The notes under the pieces are model-generated. The model saw only the letters and a program-made list of their open reading frames with translations. It did not search any database and had not been told where the DNA came from. The translations under genes and the position numbers were made by a program. From CALZKI01 sp045124055 (GTDB taxonomy: Bacteria > Bacillota > Clostridia > Lachnospirales > Lachnospiraceae), in contig JBGVKZ010000011.1 of NCBI GenBank assembly GCA_045124055.1, positions 1 to 64,000 on the forward strand: DNA of 64,000 nt, in the 5' to 3' direction. This document shows positions 20,273-29,552 of this stretch, one piece after another (positions within the stretch are counted from its first letter, which is position 1; every line of letters begins with the position of its first letter).

Positions 20273-20788
20273 ATGTCGTATTTATTTGACCTGAATATGC
20301 AGCTGATAGCAGATGCAGCACTTATGATTGTTGCAATCTTCGTTCTTTTCCTCATTGTAGGAAACAAGCTTTTTAATCCTATCAGAAGTGTTATGCAAAA
20401 AAGACAGGACAAGATTCAAAATGAATTGGAAACTGCCGCTTCGGATATGGAAAAGGCAAAAGAGTTAAAAGCAGAGTATGAAGAAAAGCTAAAAGCTATT
20501 GATAAGGAAGCAGATACGATTTTAAGTGAAGCCAGAAAGAAAGCATTGGCAAATGAAAATAAGATTGTGGCACAGGCAAAAGAAGAAGCTGCAAGAATTA
20601 TTGAAAGAGCTCATGTTGAGGCAGAACTTGAAAAGCAGAAAGTTGCAGATGAAGTAAAGAAAGAAATGGTATCTATTGCATCGATGATGGCTGGGAAAGT
20701 TGTTTCGGCAGCAGTTGATACAAAGGTGCAGGATAGTTTAGTAGAAGAAACTCTGAAAGAAATAGGTGATAGCACATGGCTAAGCTAA
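20273..20788 (+). CDS. atpF: ATP synthase F0 subunit b
   Basis: 171-residue peripheral stalk subunit: one N-terminal membrane helix (about 10-31), then a long charged right-handed coiled coil rich in Glu, Lys and Ala to about residue 150. The start follows GGAAAGGAGG. Its last 13 bases overlap atpH, implying translational coupling between the two stalk subunits. Confidence 0.95.
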   Translation: MSYLFDLNMQLIADAALMIVAIFVLFLIVGNKLFNPIRSVMQKRQDKIQNELETAASDMEKAKELKAEYEEKLKAIDKEADTILSEARKKALANENKIVAQAKEEAARIIERAHVEAELEKQKVADEVKKEMVSIASMMAGKVVSAAVDTKVQDSLVEETLKEIGDSTWLS

Positions 20789-21327
20789 TTTCAAAAACAT
20801 ATGGAGAAGCACTTTTTGAACTGGCAGTAGAAGAAAATAAAGTAGATATTTTTGAACAGGAAATTAGTGCAATTCTCGAAATTATGAATCAGAACCCGGA
20901 TTTCATCCAGCTTCTTAATCACCCGAAAATTTCAAAAGAAGAAAAAATGAAAGTGATGGACGAAGTATTTGGAGGAAAAGTTACAAAAGAAATCCAGGGC
21001 TTTTTAAACATTGTTGCTTTAAAAGAACGTAACAAAGACTTGATTGCCATTATGGAATACTTCTTAAATGAAGTAAAAGCTATGAAAGGCGTCGGCGTAT
21101 GTTATGTAGTGACTCCACTAAAGTTAAGTGAAACACAAAAAGAAGCAATCGTGAAAAAACTTTTGGAGACAACCTCATTTAAAACGATGGAAATGCATTA
21201 TAGCGTGGATGAAAAATTAATCGGCGGTATGGTCATCAGAATCGGAGATAGAGTTGTTGACAGCAGTATTCAGACAAAACTTAGTAATTTAGAAGCACAG
21301 CTACTTAAAATCCAGCTTGCTAAATAA
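20776..21327 (+). CDS. atpH: ATP synthase F1 subunit delta
   Basis: 183-residue OSCP/delta subunit linking stalk b to the alpha subunits. N-terminal helical bundle (AKLISKTYGEALFELAVEE) and C-terminal segment with LIGGMVIRIGDRVVDSSIQTKL, the conserved end of the family. Overlaps atpF by 13 bp. Confidence 0.95.
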   Translation: MAKLISKTYGEALFELAVEENKVDIFEQEISAILEIMNQNPDFIQLLNHPKISKEEKMKVMDEVFGGKVTKEIQGFLNIVALKERNKDLIAIMEYFLNEVKAMKGVGVCYVVTPLKLSETQKEAIVKKLLETTSFKTMEMHYSVDEKLIGGMVIRIGDRVVDSSIQTKLSNLEAQLLKIQLAK

Positions 21328-21348
21328 TAAAGAAAGGTGCGAAGATCC

Positions 21349-22854
21349 ATGAATTTAAGACCAGAAGAAATAAGTTCAGTCATTAAGGATCAAATCAAGA
21401 AATATGCCTCAGAACTTGAAGTATCAGATGTTGGTACAGTTATTCAGGTAGCTGATGGTATTGCACGTGTGCATGGACTCGAAAAAGCTATGCAGGGCGA
21501 ATTGTTAGAATTCCCTGGAGATATCTACGGAATGGTATTGAACCTTGAAGAAGACAATGTTGGTGCTGTTTTGCTAGGTAATAGTAAAAACATCAACGAA
21601 GGCGATACAGTAAAAACAACCGGACGTGTTGTTGAAGTTCCAGTAGGTGATGTGCTTTTAGGCCGTGTAGTAAATGCACTTGGACAGCCTATTGACGGAA
21701 AAGGACCTATTCAAACAGATAAATATCGTAAAATTGAACGTGTTGCCAGCGGTGTTATCACAAGAAAATCCGTAGATACACCACTTCAGACAGGTATTAA
21801 AGCTATTGACTCAATGGTTCCAATCGGAAGGGGACAGCGTGAGTTAATTATTGGTGACAGACAGACAGGTAAAACAGCGATTGCAATCGATACAATTATT
21901 AACCAGAAGGGACAGAATGTAAAATGTATCTACGTTGCAATCGGTCAGAAAGCCTCAACAGTGGCGTCTATCGTAAAAACATTAGAAGAATATGGTGCAA
22001 TGGCATATACAACCGTAGTAGTTGCCACAGCCAGTGAATTAGCACCACTTCAATATATTGCACCATATTCAGGTTGTGCAATCGGTGAAGAATGGATGGA
22101 AAACGGCGAAGATGTATTAGTAGTTTATGATGATTTAAGTAAACATGCAGCAGCTTACCGTACCTTATCCCTCTTATTAAAGAGAGCACCGGGACGTGAA
22201 GCGTACCCAGGTGACGTATTCTACTTGCATTCAAGACTTTTGGAACGTGCAGTTAGAATGAGTGAAGAATATGGCGGCGGTTCTTTAACAGCTCTCCCAA
22301 TTATCGAAACGCAGGCAGGAGACGTTTCCGCGTATATTCCAACCAATGTAATTTCTATTACAGACGGACAGATTTATTTGGAAACAGAAATGTTTAACTC
22401 AGGTTTTAGACCAGCTGTTAATGCAGGTCTTTCCGTATCCAGAGTTGGTGGTTCTGCCCAGATTAAAGCGATGAAGAAAATTGCTGCACCAATTCGTGTG
22501 GAATTAGCACAGTATCGTGAACTTGCTGCTTTCTCACAGTTTGGTTCAGAATTAGATGCTGATACAAAAGAAAAATTGGCACAGGGCGAAAGAATTAAAG
22601 AAATTTTGAAACAACCTCAGTATCAGCCAATGCCAGTACAGTATCAGGTTATTATCATCTATGTTGCTACCAACAAATACTTATTAGATGTGGCAGTAGA
22701 AGATATTACAAGATTTGAAAGCGAATTTTTTGAATTCCTTGATACAAAGTATCCTGAAGTTCCAAATGCAATCGCTACGGAAAAAGTAATTTCTGATGAA
22801 ACAGAAGAAACACTGAAAAAAGCAATCGGTGAATTTAAAGCAAGTTTTAAATAG
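21349..22854 (+). CDS. atpA: ATP synthase F1 subunit alpha
   Basis: 501-residue non-catalytic nucleotide-binding subunit. It starts MNLRPEEISSVIKDQIKKY and has the Walker A GDRQTGKT near residue 169, the SVSRVGGSAQ motif of the alpha family and the arginine finger in that segment. A GTG 12 bp upstream is in frame, but the ATG fits the family start and follows AGAAAGGTG. Confidence 0.97.
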   Translation: MNLRPEEISSVIKDQIKKYASELEVSDVGTVIQVADGIARVHGLEKAMQGELLEFPGDIYGMVLNLEEDNVGAVLLGNSKNINEGDTVKTTGRVVEVPVGDVLLGRVVNALGQPIDGKGPIQTDKYRKIERVASGVITRKSVDTPLQTGIKAIDSMVPIGRGQRELIIGDRQTGKTAIAIDTIINQKGQNVKCIYVAIGQKASTVASIVKTLEEYGAMAYTTVVVATASELAPLQYIAPYSGCAIGEEWMENGEDVLVVYDDLSKHAAAYRTLSLLLKRAPGREAYPGDVFYLHSRLLERAVRMSEEYGGGSLTALPIIETQAGDVSAYIPTNVISITDGQIYLETEMFNSGFRPAVNAGLSVSRVGGSAQIKAMKKIAAPIRVELAQYRELAAFSQFGSELDADTKEKLAQGERIKEILKQPQYQPMPVQYQVIIIYVATNKYLLDVAVEDITRFESEFFEFLDTKYPEVPNAIATEKVISDETEETLKKAIGEFKASFK

Positions 22855-22877
22855 GCTTAAGGAAAAGGTGATTTGTT

Positions 22878-23744
22878 ATGGCATCAATGAGAGATATTAA
22901 AAGGCGTAAGAGTAGTATCCAAAGCACCCAGCAGATTACAAAAGCCATGAAACTTGTATCCACCGTTAAACTTCAGAGAACGAAGCAACGTGCAGAACAG
23001 TCAAAAACTTATTTTGAAGCAATGTATAAAACTGTTACTTCAATGCTTTCCAAAACAGGTGGATTGAACCACCCATATTTAAAAGAAGGAGATTCACCAA
23101 AGAAAGCGATTATTGTAATTACTTCAAATAGAGGTTTGGCAGGCGGCTATAACTCAAATGTTACAAAACTCATTACAAAAGGTGATTTCAACAAAGAAGA
23201 TTTAGTCCTTTATACCATTGGTAAAAAAGGAAATGAAACCTTTAAAAGAATGGGATATCACGTTGCTTGGGATAACTCAGAAATGATTGAAGAACCAAGA
23301 TATGATGATGCAATGCAACTTAGCAAAGAAATCTTAACAGGTTTTTCAAATGGTGAATTCGGTGAAATTTACTTAGCATATACAGCTTTTAAAAATACCA
23401 TTAGTCATGAGCCAAAACTCATAAAATTACTTCCTTACGAAGTAGAGGAAAATGAAGAAGTGGTAGAAGACAAGGAAGAAGACAATGTGCTTATGAACTT
23501 TGAACCCAAAGATGAAGAAGCATTAAACCTTATCATTCCTAAGTACATTACCAGTCTCATTTTCGGTGGTATGGTAGAAGCAGCAGCAAGTGAAAATGGT
23601 GCCAGAATGCAGGCGATGGATTCTGCGACAAGTAACGCGGACGAGATGATTAGTAGTTTATCTCTTATGTATAACAGAGCTCGTCAGGGTTCAATTACGC
23701 AGGAATTAACAGAAATTGTGGCCGGTGCAAATGCAATCTCATAG
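22878..23744 (+). CDS. atpG: ATP synthase F1 subunit gamma
   Basis: 288-residue central shaft. Family motifs are present at both ends: IKRRKSSIQSTQQITKAMKLV at the start and the C-terminal SLSLMYNRARQGSITQELTEIV. The middle has an acidic insertion (EENEEVVEDKEEDN, about 195-210) typical of variable-length loops in this subunit. AAAAGGTG site. Confidence 0.96.
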   Translation: MASMRDIKRRKSSIQSTQQITKAMKLVSTVKLQRTKQRAEQSKTYFEAMYKTVTSMLSKTGGLNHPYLKEGDSPKKAIIVITSNRGLAGGYNSNVTKLITKGDFNKEDLVLYTIGKKGNETFKRMGYHVAWDNSEMIEEPRYDDAMQLSKEILTGFSNGEFGEIYLAYTAFKNTISHEPKLIKLLPYEVEENEEVVEDKEEDNVLMNFEPKDEEALNLIIPKYITSLIFGGMVEAAASENGARMQAMDSATSNADEMISSLSLMYNRARQGSITQELTEIVAGANAIS

Positions 23745-23802
23745 TAGATTGAAAAATAAATGTTTATTTTACCGGTAAAACAAGAAGCGAAAGGAAAGAA
23801 AA

Positions 23803-25194
23803 ATGGCAGAGGTTAAGAAAGGAAAAGTCACACAGATTATTAGTGCCGTATTGGACATTAAGTTTCAAAAGGGTCAGCTTCCTGAAATTAACGAAGCAAT
23901 TAAAATCCCTACAAACGATGGCGGAACATTAGTAGTGGAAGTATCACAGCATTTAGGTGATGACACAGTAAGATGTATCGCTATGGGTCCAACAGACGGA
24001 TTAGTAAGAGGTATGGAAGCTATCGCAACAGGTGCACCTATCAGTGTTCCAGTTGGCGAAAACACACTTGGTCGTATCTTTAACGTAATCGGTGACCCGA
24101 TTGATAATAAACCTGCTCCAGAGGGTGTTACTTATGAGCCAATTCATAGACCAGCACCAGAATTTAAAGAGCAGTCAACAGAAACAGAATTATTGGAAAC
24201 AGGTATTAAAGTCGTTGACCTTCTTTGCCCATATCAAAAAGGTGGTAAAATTGGACTTTTTGGTGGTGCAGGTGTAGGTAAAACAGTATTAATTCAGGAA
24301 CTAATCCGTAATATTGCCACAGAACACGGTGGATATTCTGTATTTACAGGTGTAGGTGAACGTACAAGAGAAGGAAATGACTTGTATCATGAAATGACTG
24401 AATCCGGCGTTATTGATAAAACAACTATGGTATTCGGTCAGATGAACGAACCACCAGGAGCCAGAATGAGAGTTGGTTTAACGGGTCTTACAATGGCAGA
24501 ATATTTCCGTGATAAAGGTGGTAAGGACGTACTTTTATTCATTGATAATATTTTCCGTTTTACACAGGCAGGTTCAGAAGTTTCTGCACTTCTTGGACGT
24601 ATGCCTTCTGCGGTAGGTTATCAGCCAACCCTTCAGACAGAAATGGGTGCTTTGCAGGAACGTATTACATCTACTAAGAACGGTTCTATTACTTCCGTTC
24701 AGGCGGTATATGTACCAGCCGACGACTTAACTGACCCAGCTCCAGCAACAACATTTGCTCACTTGGATGCAACTACCGTATTATCTCGTTCTATTGTAGA
24801 ATTAGGTATTTATCCGGCGGTAGACCCATTGGAATCTACATCAAGAATCCTTGACCCAAGAATTGTTGGCGAAGAACATTACAAGGTAGCCCGTGGTGTG
24901 CAGGAAATTTTACAGAAATATAAAGAATTACAGGATATTATTGCAATTCTTGGTATGGACGAGTTATCAGAAGATGATAAATTGGTTGTATCCAGAGCAA
25001 GAAAAATTCAAAAATTCTTGTCACAGCCATTCTTCGTTGCAGGACAGTTTACAGGTCTTGAAGGAAAATATGTTCCAATTAATGAGACAATTCGTGGCTT
25101 TAAAGAAATTCTTGAAGGAAAACATGATGATGTTCCAGAAAGTTATTTCTTAAATGCAGGAACAATCGATGACGTACTTGCCCGCGTGAAGTAA
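23803..25194 (+). CDS. atpD: ATP synthase F1 subunit beta
   Basis: 463-residue catalytic subunit. Walker A GGAGVGKT near residue 153, the catalytic Glu in GVGERTREGNDLY, Walker B LLFIDNIFRFTQAG and the DELSEDD segment (DELSEED-like) near residue 385 are all present. Standard length and start (GAAAGGAAAG site). Confidence 0.98.
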   Translation: MAEVKKGKVTQIISAVLDIKFQKGQLPEINEAIKIPTNDGGTLVVEVSQHLGDDTVRCIAMGPTDGLVRGMEAIATGAPISVPVGENTLGRIFNVIGDPIDNKPAPEGVTYEPIHRPAPEFKEQSTETELLETGIKVVDLLCPYQKGGKIGLFGGAGVGKTVLIQELIRNIATEHGGYSVFTGVGERTREGNDLYHEMTESGVIDKTTMVFGQMNEPPGARMRVGLTGLTMAEYFRDKGGKDVLLFIDNIFRFTQAGSEVSALLGRMPSAVGYQPTLQTEMGALQERITSTKNGSITSVQAVYVPADDLTDPAPATTFAHLDATTVLSRSIVELGIYPAVDPLESTSRILDPRIVGEEHYKVARGVQEILQKYKELQDIIAILGMDELSEDDKLVVSRARKIQKFLSQPFFVAGQFTGLEGKYVPINETIRGFKEILEGKHDDVPESYFLNAGTIDDVLARVK

Positions 25195-25206
25195 GGGGTG
25201 AAAAGT

Positions 25207-25605
25207 ATGGCAGAAGAATTCTTATTAAAAGTAATTACACCGGAACGTGTTTTTTATGAAGATATGGTGACAATGGTGGAATTCAACACAACCGAAGGTG
25301 AAATAGGTGTTTATAAAGACCATATTCCATTGACAGTTATTGTAAAGCCTGGGATTCTTACCATTACTACCAAAGACGGTATTAAAAATGCTGCATTACA
25401 TTCAGGTTTTGCAGAAATTTTACAGGATAAAATCACTATTTTGGCCGAAGTAGTAGAATGGCCGGAAGAAATTGATTTGGATAGAGCCCAGGATGCAAAA
25501 GAAAGAGCGGAACACAGATTGCATGAAAAACCGGAAGGTTTGGATGTATATCGAGCTGAAACTGCCCTTTTAAGAGCAATGGCTCGTATTAATGTAATAA
25601 AATAA
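25207..25605 (+). CDS. atpC: ATP synthase F1 subunit epsilon
   Basis: 132-residue subunit with the N-terminal beta barrel (EGEIGVYKDHIPLTVIVKPG, GFAEILQDKITILAE) and two C-terminal helices (ERAEHRL, ETALLRAMARINV). The ATG at 25207 follows AAGGGGTG; the earlier GTG belongs to the ribosome site. Last gene of the operon. Confidence 0.95.
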   Translation: MAEEFLLKVITPERVFYEDMVTMVEFNTTEGEIGVYKDHIPLTVIVKPGILTITTKDGIKNAALHSGFAEILQDKITILAEVVEWPEEIDLDRAQDAKERAEHRLHEKPEGLDVYRAETALLRAMARINVIK

Positions 25606-25611
25606 AGAGAC

Positions 25612-25652
25612 AGACCAAAGGACTTTTAAAAGTCTTTTGGTCTTTGTATTTT
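25612..25652 (+). terminator. Terminator of the atp operon
   Basis: A 30-bp near-perfect palindrome (25613-25642, GACCAAAGGACTTTT and its partner with one G-U pair) followed by a T-rich tail. Confidence 0.85.
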
Positions 25653-25669
25653 AGTAGACGAGGGCAGGT

Positions 25670-26611
25670 ATGAACGAGAAAATAGAAGTTTTAAGAAAAA
25701 ATATTCAGAAGGTAATTGTAGGAAAAGAAACAACCATAGATTTGCTTTTGACCTCACTTTTGGCGAAGGGGCATGTGTTACTTGAAGATATGCCAGGAAC
25801 TGGTAAAACAAAACTTGCAAAAAGTATTGCAGCATCTATACACGGTGATTTTTCCAGAATTCAGTTTACACCGGATTTGTTACCATCTGACGTAACCGGA
25901 TTAAATATTTTTGACAGAGAAAAAAATGAATTTGTCCTAAGAAAAGGACCGGTTTTTACCAATATATTATTAGCAGATGAAATTAATAGAGCCACGCCAA
26001 GAACCCAGGCAGGACTTTTAGAGTGTATGGCTGAAAAGCAAGTGACCATAGACGGAGAAAAATATACGCTAAACCAGCCTTTTATGGTCATAGCGACACA
26101 AAACCCTGTGGAAACTGCGGGAACTTTCCAGTTGCCAGAAGCACAGATGGATAGATTTATGATGAAGCTTTCTATGGGATTTTTAAGTCAGGAAGAAGAA
26201 ATGAAGGTTTTAGAATTTTATAAAGAAAAGGACCCTATCGATAATCTTCAAAAAGTATTGGAAGTCAAAGATGTTGTGGCTATGCAACAAGGAGCAAATG
26301 AAGTTTTTGTACATAAATCTATTATGGAATACATCGTTTCGATTGTCACAGCAACCAGACAAGATTCGGGAGTAGTGATGCCTGTTAGCACCAGAGGGAG
26401 TTTGGCACTTTTGCAAGCAGCAAAAGCCTATGCATATATACAAGGCAGAGAATATGTAGTGCCGGAAGATATTAAACTACTGGTAGTACCGGTTTTAGCT
26501 CACAGAATTTCCTTAGGTTATGGCTATCAGCAGGATATGGATAATAAGAGAAAAATGCAGGAAATTCTGGATAAACAAATTGTTCCAACAGAAAATTTTG
26601 AGGAGAGATAA
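25670..26611 (+). CDS. MoxR-type AAA+ ATPase
   Basis: 313-residue AAA+ ATPase. Walker A MPGTGKTKLAK near residue 43, Walker B ILLADEINRATP, sensor and Arg-finger region ATQNPVETAGTFQLPEAQMDRFMM, all characteristic of MoxR chaperones. These work with DUF58/VWA partners in maturation of membrane or metal enzymes. First gene of a moxR-DUF58-membrane protein operon with 2-bp spacing or overlaps. Confidence 0.94.
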   Translation: MNEKIEVLRKNIQKVIVGKETTIDLLLTSLLAKGHVLLEDMPGTGKTKLAKSIAASIHGDFSRIQFTPDLLPSDVTGLNIFDREKNEFVLRKGPVFTNILLADEINRATPRTQAGLLECMAEKQVTIDGEKYTLNQPFMVIATQNPVETAGTFQLPEAQMDRFMMKLSMGFLSQEEEMKVLEFYKEKDPIDNLQKVLEVKDVVAMQQGANEVFVHKSIMEYIVSIVTATRQDSGVVMPVSTRGSLALLQAAKAYAYIQGREYVVPEDIKLLVVPVLAHRISLGYGYQQDMDNKRKMQEILDKQIVPTENFEER

Positions 26612-26613
26612 AA

Positions 26614-27738
26614 ATGGTAATCCTTTGGATTGTGCTATTCACTGGTATTTTATATGTAGTTCAGGCATTTATATATGAAAAATACTGGAAAGTGGGCGTG
26701 TTGACACAGGTGCACTTTAGACAGCCTGCCATTTTTGAAGGGGAAAAGGGAGTTTTAGAGGAAGTTGTGGAAAATGCAAAAGCGTTGCCCATAGTTGCTC
26801 TAAAAGTAAAGTTTCAAACTTCCAGAAATTTGCGTTTTACAGATGTTACCAATACCGTGGTTACGGATAACTATTATAGAAATGATATTTTATCAGTTAT
26901 GCCATATAGAAAAATTGTTAGAGAACTGGATTTTACAGGACAAAGGCGAGGCTATTATTGTATTGATGAGATGACGTTAGTGGGCACAGACCTTTTTATG
27001 CAAAGGCAGATGGTAAGTGAAAATCCTTGTCATACTACCTTGTATGTCTATCCAAAACCATATAGGCATCAGGCATTTTCCCTAACCTTACAGAAATTAA
27101 ACGGCGAAATACTCACCAAAAGACATCTTATGGAAGACCCCTTTGAGTTTCGTGGAATCAGAGAATACGAACCCTATGATGATATTCGTTTTATTCACTG
27201 GAAATCCACGGCGAAAACTGGTGAATTAAAAGTAATCCAGAAAAATTATACTGCTACAAAAAATATCCGAATATTTATGTATTTAAATCATAGTACAATG
27301 ATTCACAGGGAAGAACCACTGGAAAATAGCATTCGTATTTTAGCGTCTTTAGTAGAAAATTATTTATCCCTTGGTAGTTGCCTGGAAATTTACAGTAACT
27401 GTGAAGACTGTGTTACTGGTCAGATTTTTAGTGTGAAAAAAATGCAAAATGCTGGATATCGGGAGAATTTTTACAAAGCATTGGCAAGACTGGATATTAC
27501 CAAATTACATACATTTGAAGAAAATATGGAAGAAAAATTGTTTCAGGATATCAACGCAGCAACCATTTTGGTGTCTCCTTATGGAAATGCCGATTTACAG
27601 GAAAAACTGCGAGAATACGTGTGGCAAAATGATAGCTTTTACTGGGTTTTTCCAAAGCGAAAGGATGACACAACGGTGATTCATGAAGCTTTGGAAAGAC
27701 ACGTACTACCGGTTGTTTTGGAGGGCAAAGAAGTATGA
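26614..27738 (+). CDS. DUF58 domain protein
   Basis: 374-residue protein with an N-terminal membrane helix pair region (about 3-22) and the DUF58 signature REYEPYDDIRFIHWKSTAKTG near residue 185-205, followed by a degenerate VWA-like half. Standard partner of MoxR ATPases. Separated from moxR by 2 bp and overlapping the next gene by 4 bp (ATGA). Confidence 0.92.
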   Translation: MVILWIVLFTGILYVVQAFIYEKYWKVGVLTQVHFRQPAIFEGEKGVLEEVVENAKALPIVALKVKFQTSRNLRFTDVTNTVVTDNYYRNDILSVMPYRKIVRELDFTGQRRGYYCIDEMTLVGTDLFMQRQMVSENPCHTTLYVYPKPYRHQAFSLTLQKLNGEILTKRHLMEDPFEFRGIREYEPYDDIRFIHWKSTAKTGELKVIQKNYTATKNIRIFMYLNHSTMIHREEPLENSIRILASLVENYLSLGSCLEIYSNCEDCVTGQIFSVKKMQNAGYRENFYKALARLDITKLHTFEENMEEKLFQDINAATILVSPYGNADLQEKLREYVWQNDSFYWVFPKRKDDTTVIHEALERHVLPVVLEGKEV

Positions 27739-29021
27739 AAAAAACAAGCTTAGAAATTATAAAAGGCTTCTTTGCTGTCTGTTTAAATGATATACCGATA
27801 TTGCTGGTAGTCTTTTTGTTTTATGCAGGAATTCTGAAAAGAGAACCGGTATGGTGGAAATATTTTCTTTTAGGAGTCATTCCATTTCTATTCTTTTTGA
27901 TACGCTATTATCAGGTACATCTGGCAGGCTTCTTTGCCTTACATATCGGTATAGTGGGATGCAGTTATTTCCTGGCGGAAAGTCTTGATGAAAAAATTAT
28001 ATTTATGCTAATGGGAATCTTGTTTTTTGGATTATCCATCTATACGAAAGTAGTAAAAAAACAGGCGGAGGACCTTATCCTTTTTGCTGCTATGACTTTT
28101 GTGATTGCCTTTATTACCTATTTTGCTGCACTTTCTGGCGTAGGGCAACAGGGGGCGTATCAAGTAGTAACCTTTGTGATTGTGTATATTATCCTTTACC
28201 TTTTATATCAGTATTTTAAGGGATTTTTAGAATACATAAGAAATAACGAAATCAGTACGAAAAATATCCCGAAAAAGCACATTTTTTTAACAGGTTCCAG
28301 TGCAATGGCGGGCTTCCTTATTGTATTTGTTGGCTGTGCAGCCCTGATAGCCAAAGGGAATTTGTTTTCTAATCTTATATATAAGATTAGAGACTTGATA
28401 GAACGTTTTTTAATTTGGCTGTTGAGTCTTGCACCGGAGGGGATGGAACAGGGTACAAAAGTCGAAGAAACAGTAGAAGAAGTAAATTTTGTGGAAGGCT
28501 TACAAGGAGAGACTGAAAACGTACAGCATCTGCCAGAAGAACTGGTGAAAGCCATTGATTATATTGTAACGATTGGTGCTTATGTGATTTCTTTAGCGGC
28601 GATTTTGCTTTTGGCGTACCTTGCGATTCGGGCGATTCAAGCGGCGTTTCGCATAAAACGGGAGCAGCATGAAGAAGAAAACATATTGCCAAGAGAAAAA
28701 GTGACAAAGCTTCCTCGAAAGCCAAAGCTTATAAGGGCGAAAGAAAAACAGATATCCAAAGAGAGAAAGATTAGGAAACTGTATGAAGACTTGATTGTGA
28801 AAAAAACGATTCAAGGAAAAAGCGATAAACACGAGAGAAAAGCTCTGCTGACCGGGTTAAAATATAAAACACCTTTGCAACAGTGTGATTCGGTGCAGGA
28901 GAAAGAGACGATACACATTCTTTATGAAAAGGCTAGATATTCTGGAAAAGAAATTACGAAAGAGGACCTGCGGCAGATGAGGACAGCTTGCATAAAAGAG
29001 GGAAAAAATAGTCTTTCATAA
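27735..29021 (+). CDS. Membrane protein of the MoxR/DUF58 operon
   Basis: 428-residue protein. Seven to eight hydrophobic segments fill residues ~10-175 and ~190-215, then an extracytoplasmic loop and a last helix near 277-298, followed by a ~130-residue basic cytoplasmic tail (KLPRKPKLIRAKEKQISKERK). Its layout recalls the transglutaminase-type membrane proteins usually encoded here, but no transglutaminase Cys-His-Asp domain is seen between the helices. Role unknown, presumably in the same complex as the DUF58 protein. Confidence 0.75.
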   Translation: MKKTSLEIIKGFFAVCLNDIPILLVVFLFYAGILKREPVWWKYFLLGVIPFLFFLIRYYQVHLAGFFALHIGIVGCSYFLAESLDEKIIFMLMGILFFGLSIYTKVVKKQAEDLILFAAMTFVIAFITYFAALSGVGQQGAYQVVTFVIVYIILYLLYQYFKGFLEYIRNNEISTKNIPKKHIFLTGSSAMAGFLIVFVGCAALIAKGNLFSNLIYKIRDLIERFLIWLLSLAPEGMEQGTKVEETVEEVNFVEGLQGETENVQHLPEELVKAIDYIVTIGAYVISLAAILLLAYLAIRAIQAAFRIKREQHEEENILPREKVTKLPRKPKLIRAKEKQISKERKIRKLYEDLIVKKTIQGKSDKHERKALLTGLKYKTPLQQCDSVQEKETIHILYEKARYSGKEITKEDLRQMRTACIKEGKNSLS

Positions 29022-29080
29022 AAGTGGCTCATAGGAAAGAAATGCATATATTAAGTATAAAGATAACAAGGAAGACGCTT

Positions 29081-29467
29081 ATGTATCGCAATTCGGTTAT
29101 ACCTTTTTACTTAGCATATCCTGACTATCCTATGTACCTAGACGAGTATCGAAAAATGCAGGATTTAGAGTGTTTGCAGGCTATGTACCCGGCAACGGTA
29201 AAGGCCTATCAGAAAAAAATAAATCAGGTTCTTGATAGAATAGACTATGAGGGAAGTATGATTTATGATGAATACCCTGACCGAATCAGTTTGTATAAAC
29301 TGGCGTCAGATATTACGCAGATGATTGTGCGGGAGCAAACACAAAACGGTGAAATGGGAAAAGGGCAGGATAGTGCAGAACACATAGGTACGATAGTGCA
29401 AATTCTACTGTATTATGAAATTCATAAAAGACGTTATAAAAGGACAGATAGTTTCTTAAAATTTTAG
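29081..29467 (+). CDS. Hypothetical protein downstream of the MoxR operon
   Basis: About 128 residues, soluble, starting MYRNSVIPFYLAYPDYPMYLDEYRKMQ, then helical with charged residues to RYKRTDSFLKF. The tyrosine/proline-rich N-terminus and helical rest are not recognised as a known family. ATG 29081 with AAGGAAG upstream is chosen; ATG 29042 with AGGAAAG is an alternative adding 13 residues of poor coding character. It follows the membrane protein with a short gap, so it is probably the last gene of that operon. Confidence 0.65.
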   Translation: MYRNSVIPFYLAYPDYPMYLDEYRKMQDLECLQAMYPATVKAYQKKINQVLDRIDYEGSMIYDEYPDRISLYKLASDITQMIVREQTQNGEMGKGQDSAEHIGTIVQILLYYEIHKRRYKRTDSFLKF

Positions 29468-29552
29468 TTGTCCTTTTATGCTAAAGCCATTAAAATATAG
29501 TCATAGCCGATTGGTGTGTGGCTATATTTTTTTTGATTTGAAGGAAAGCACT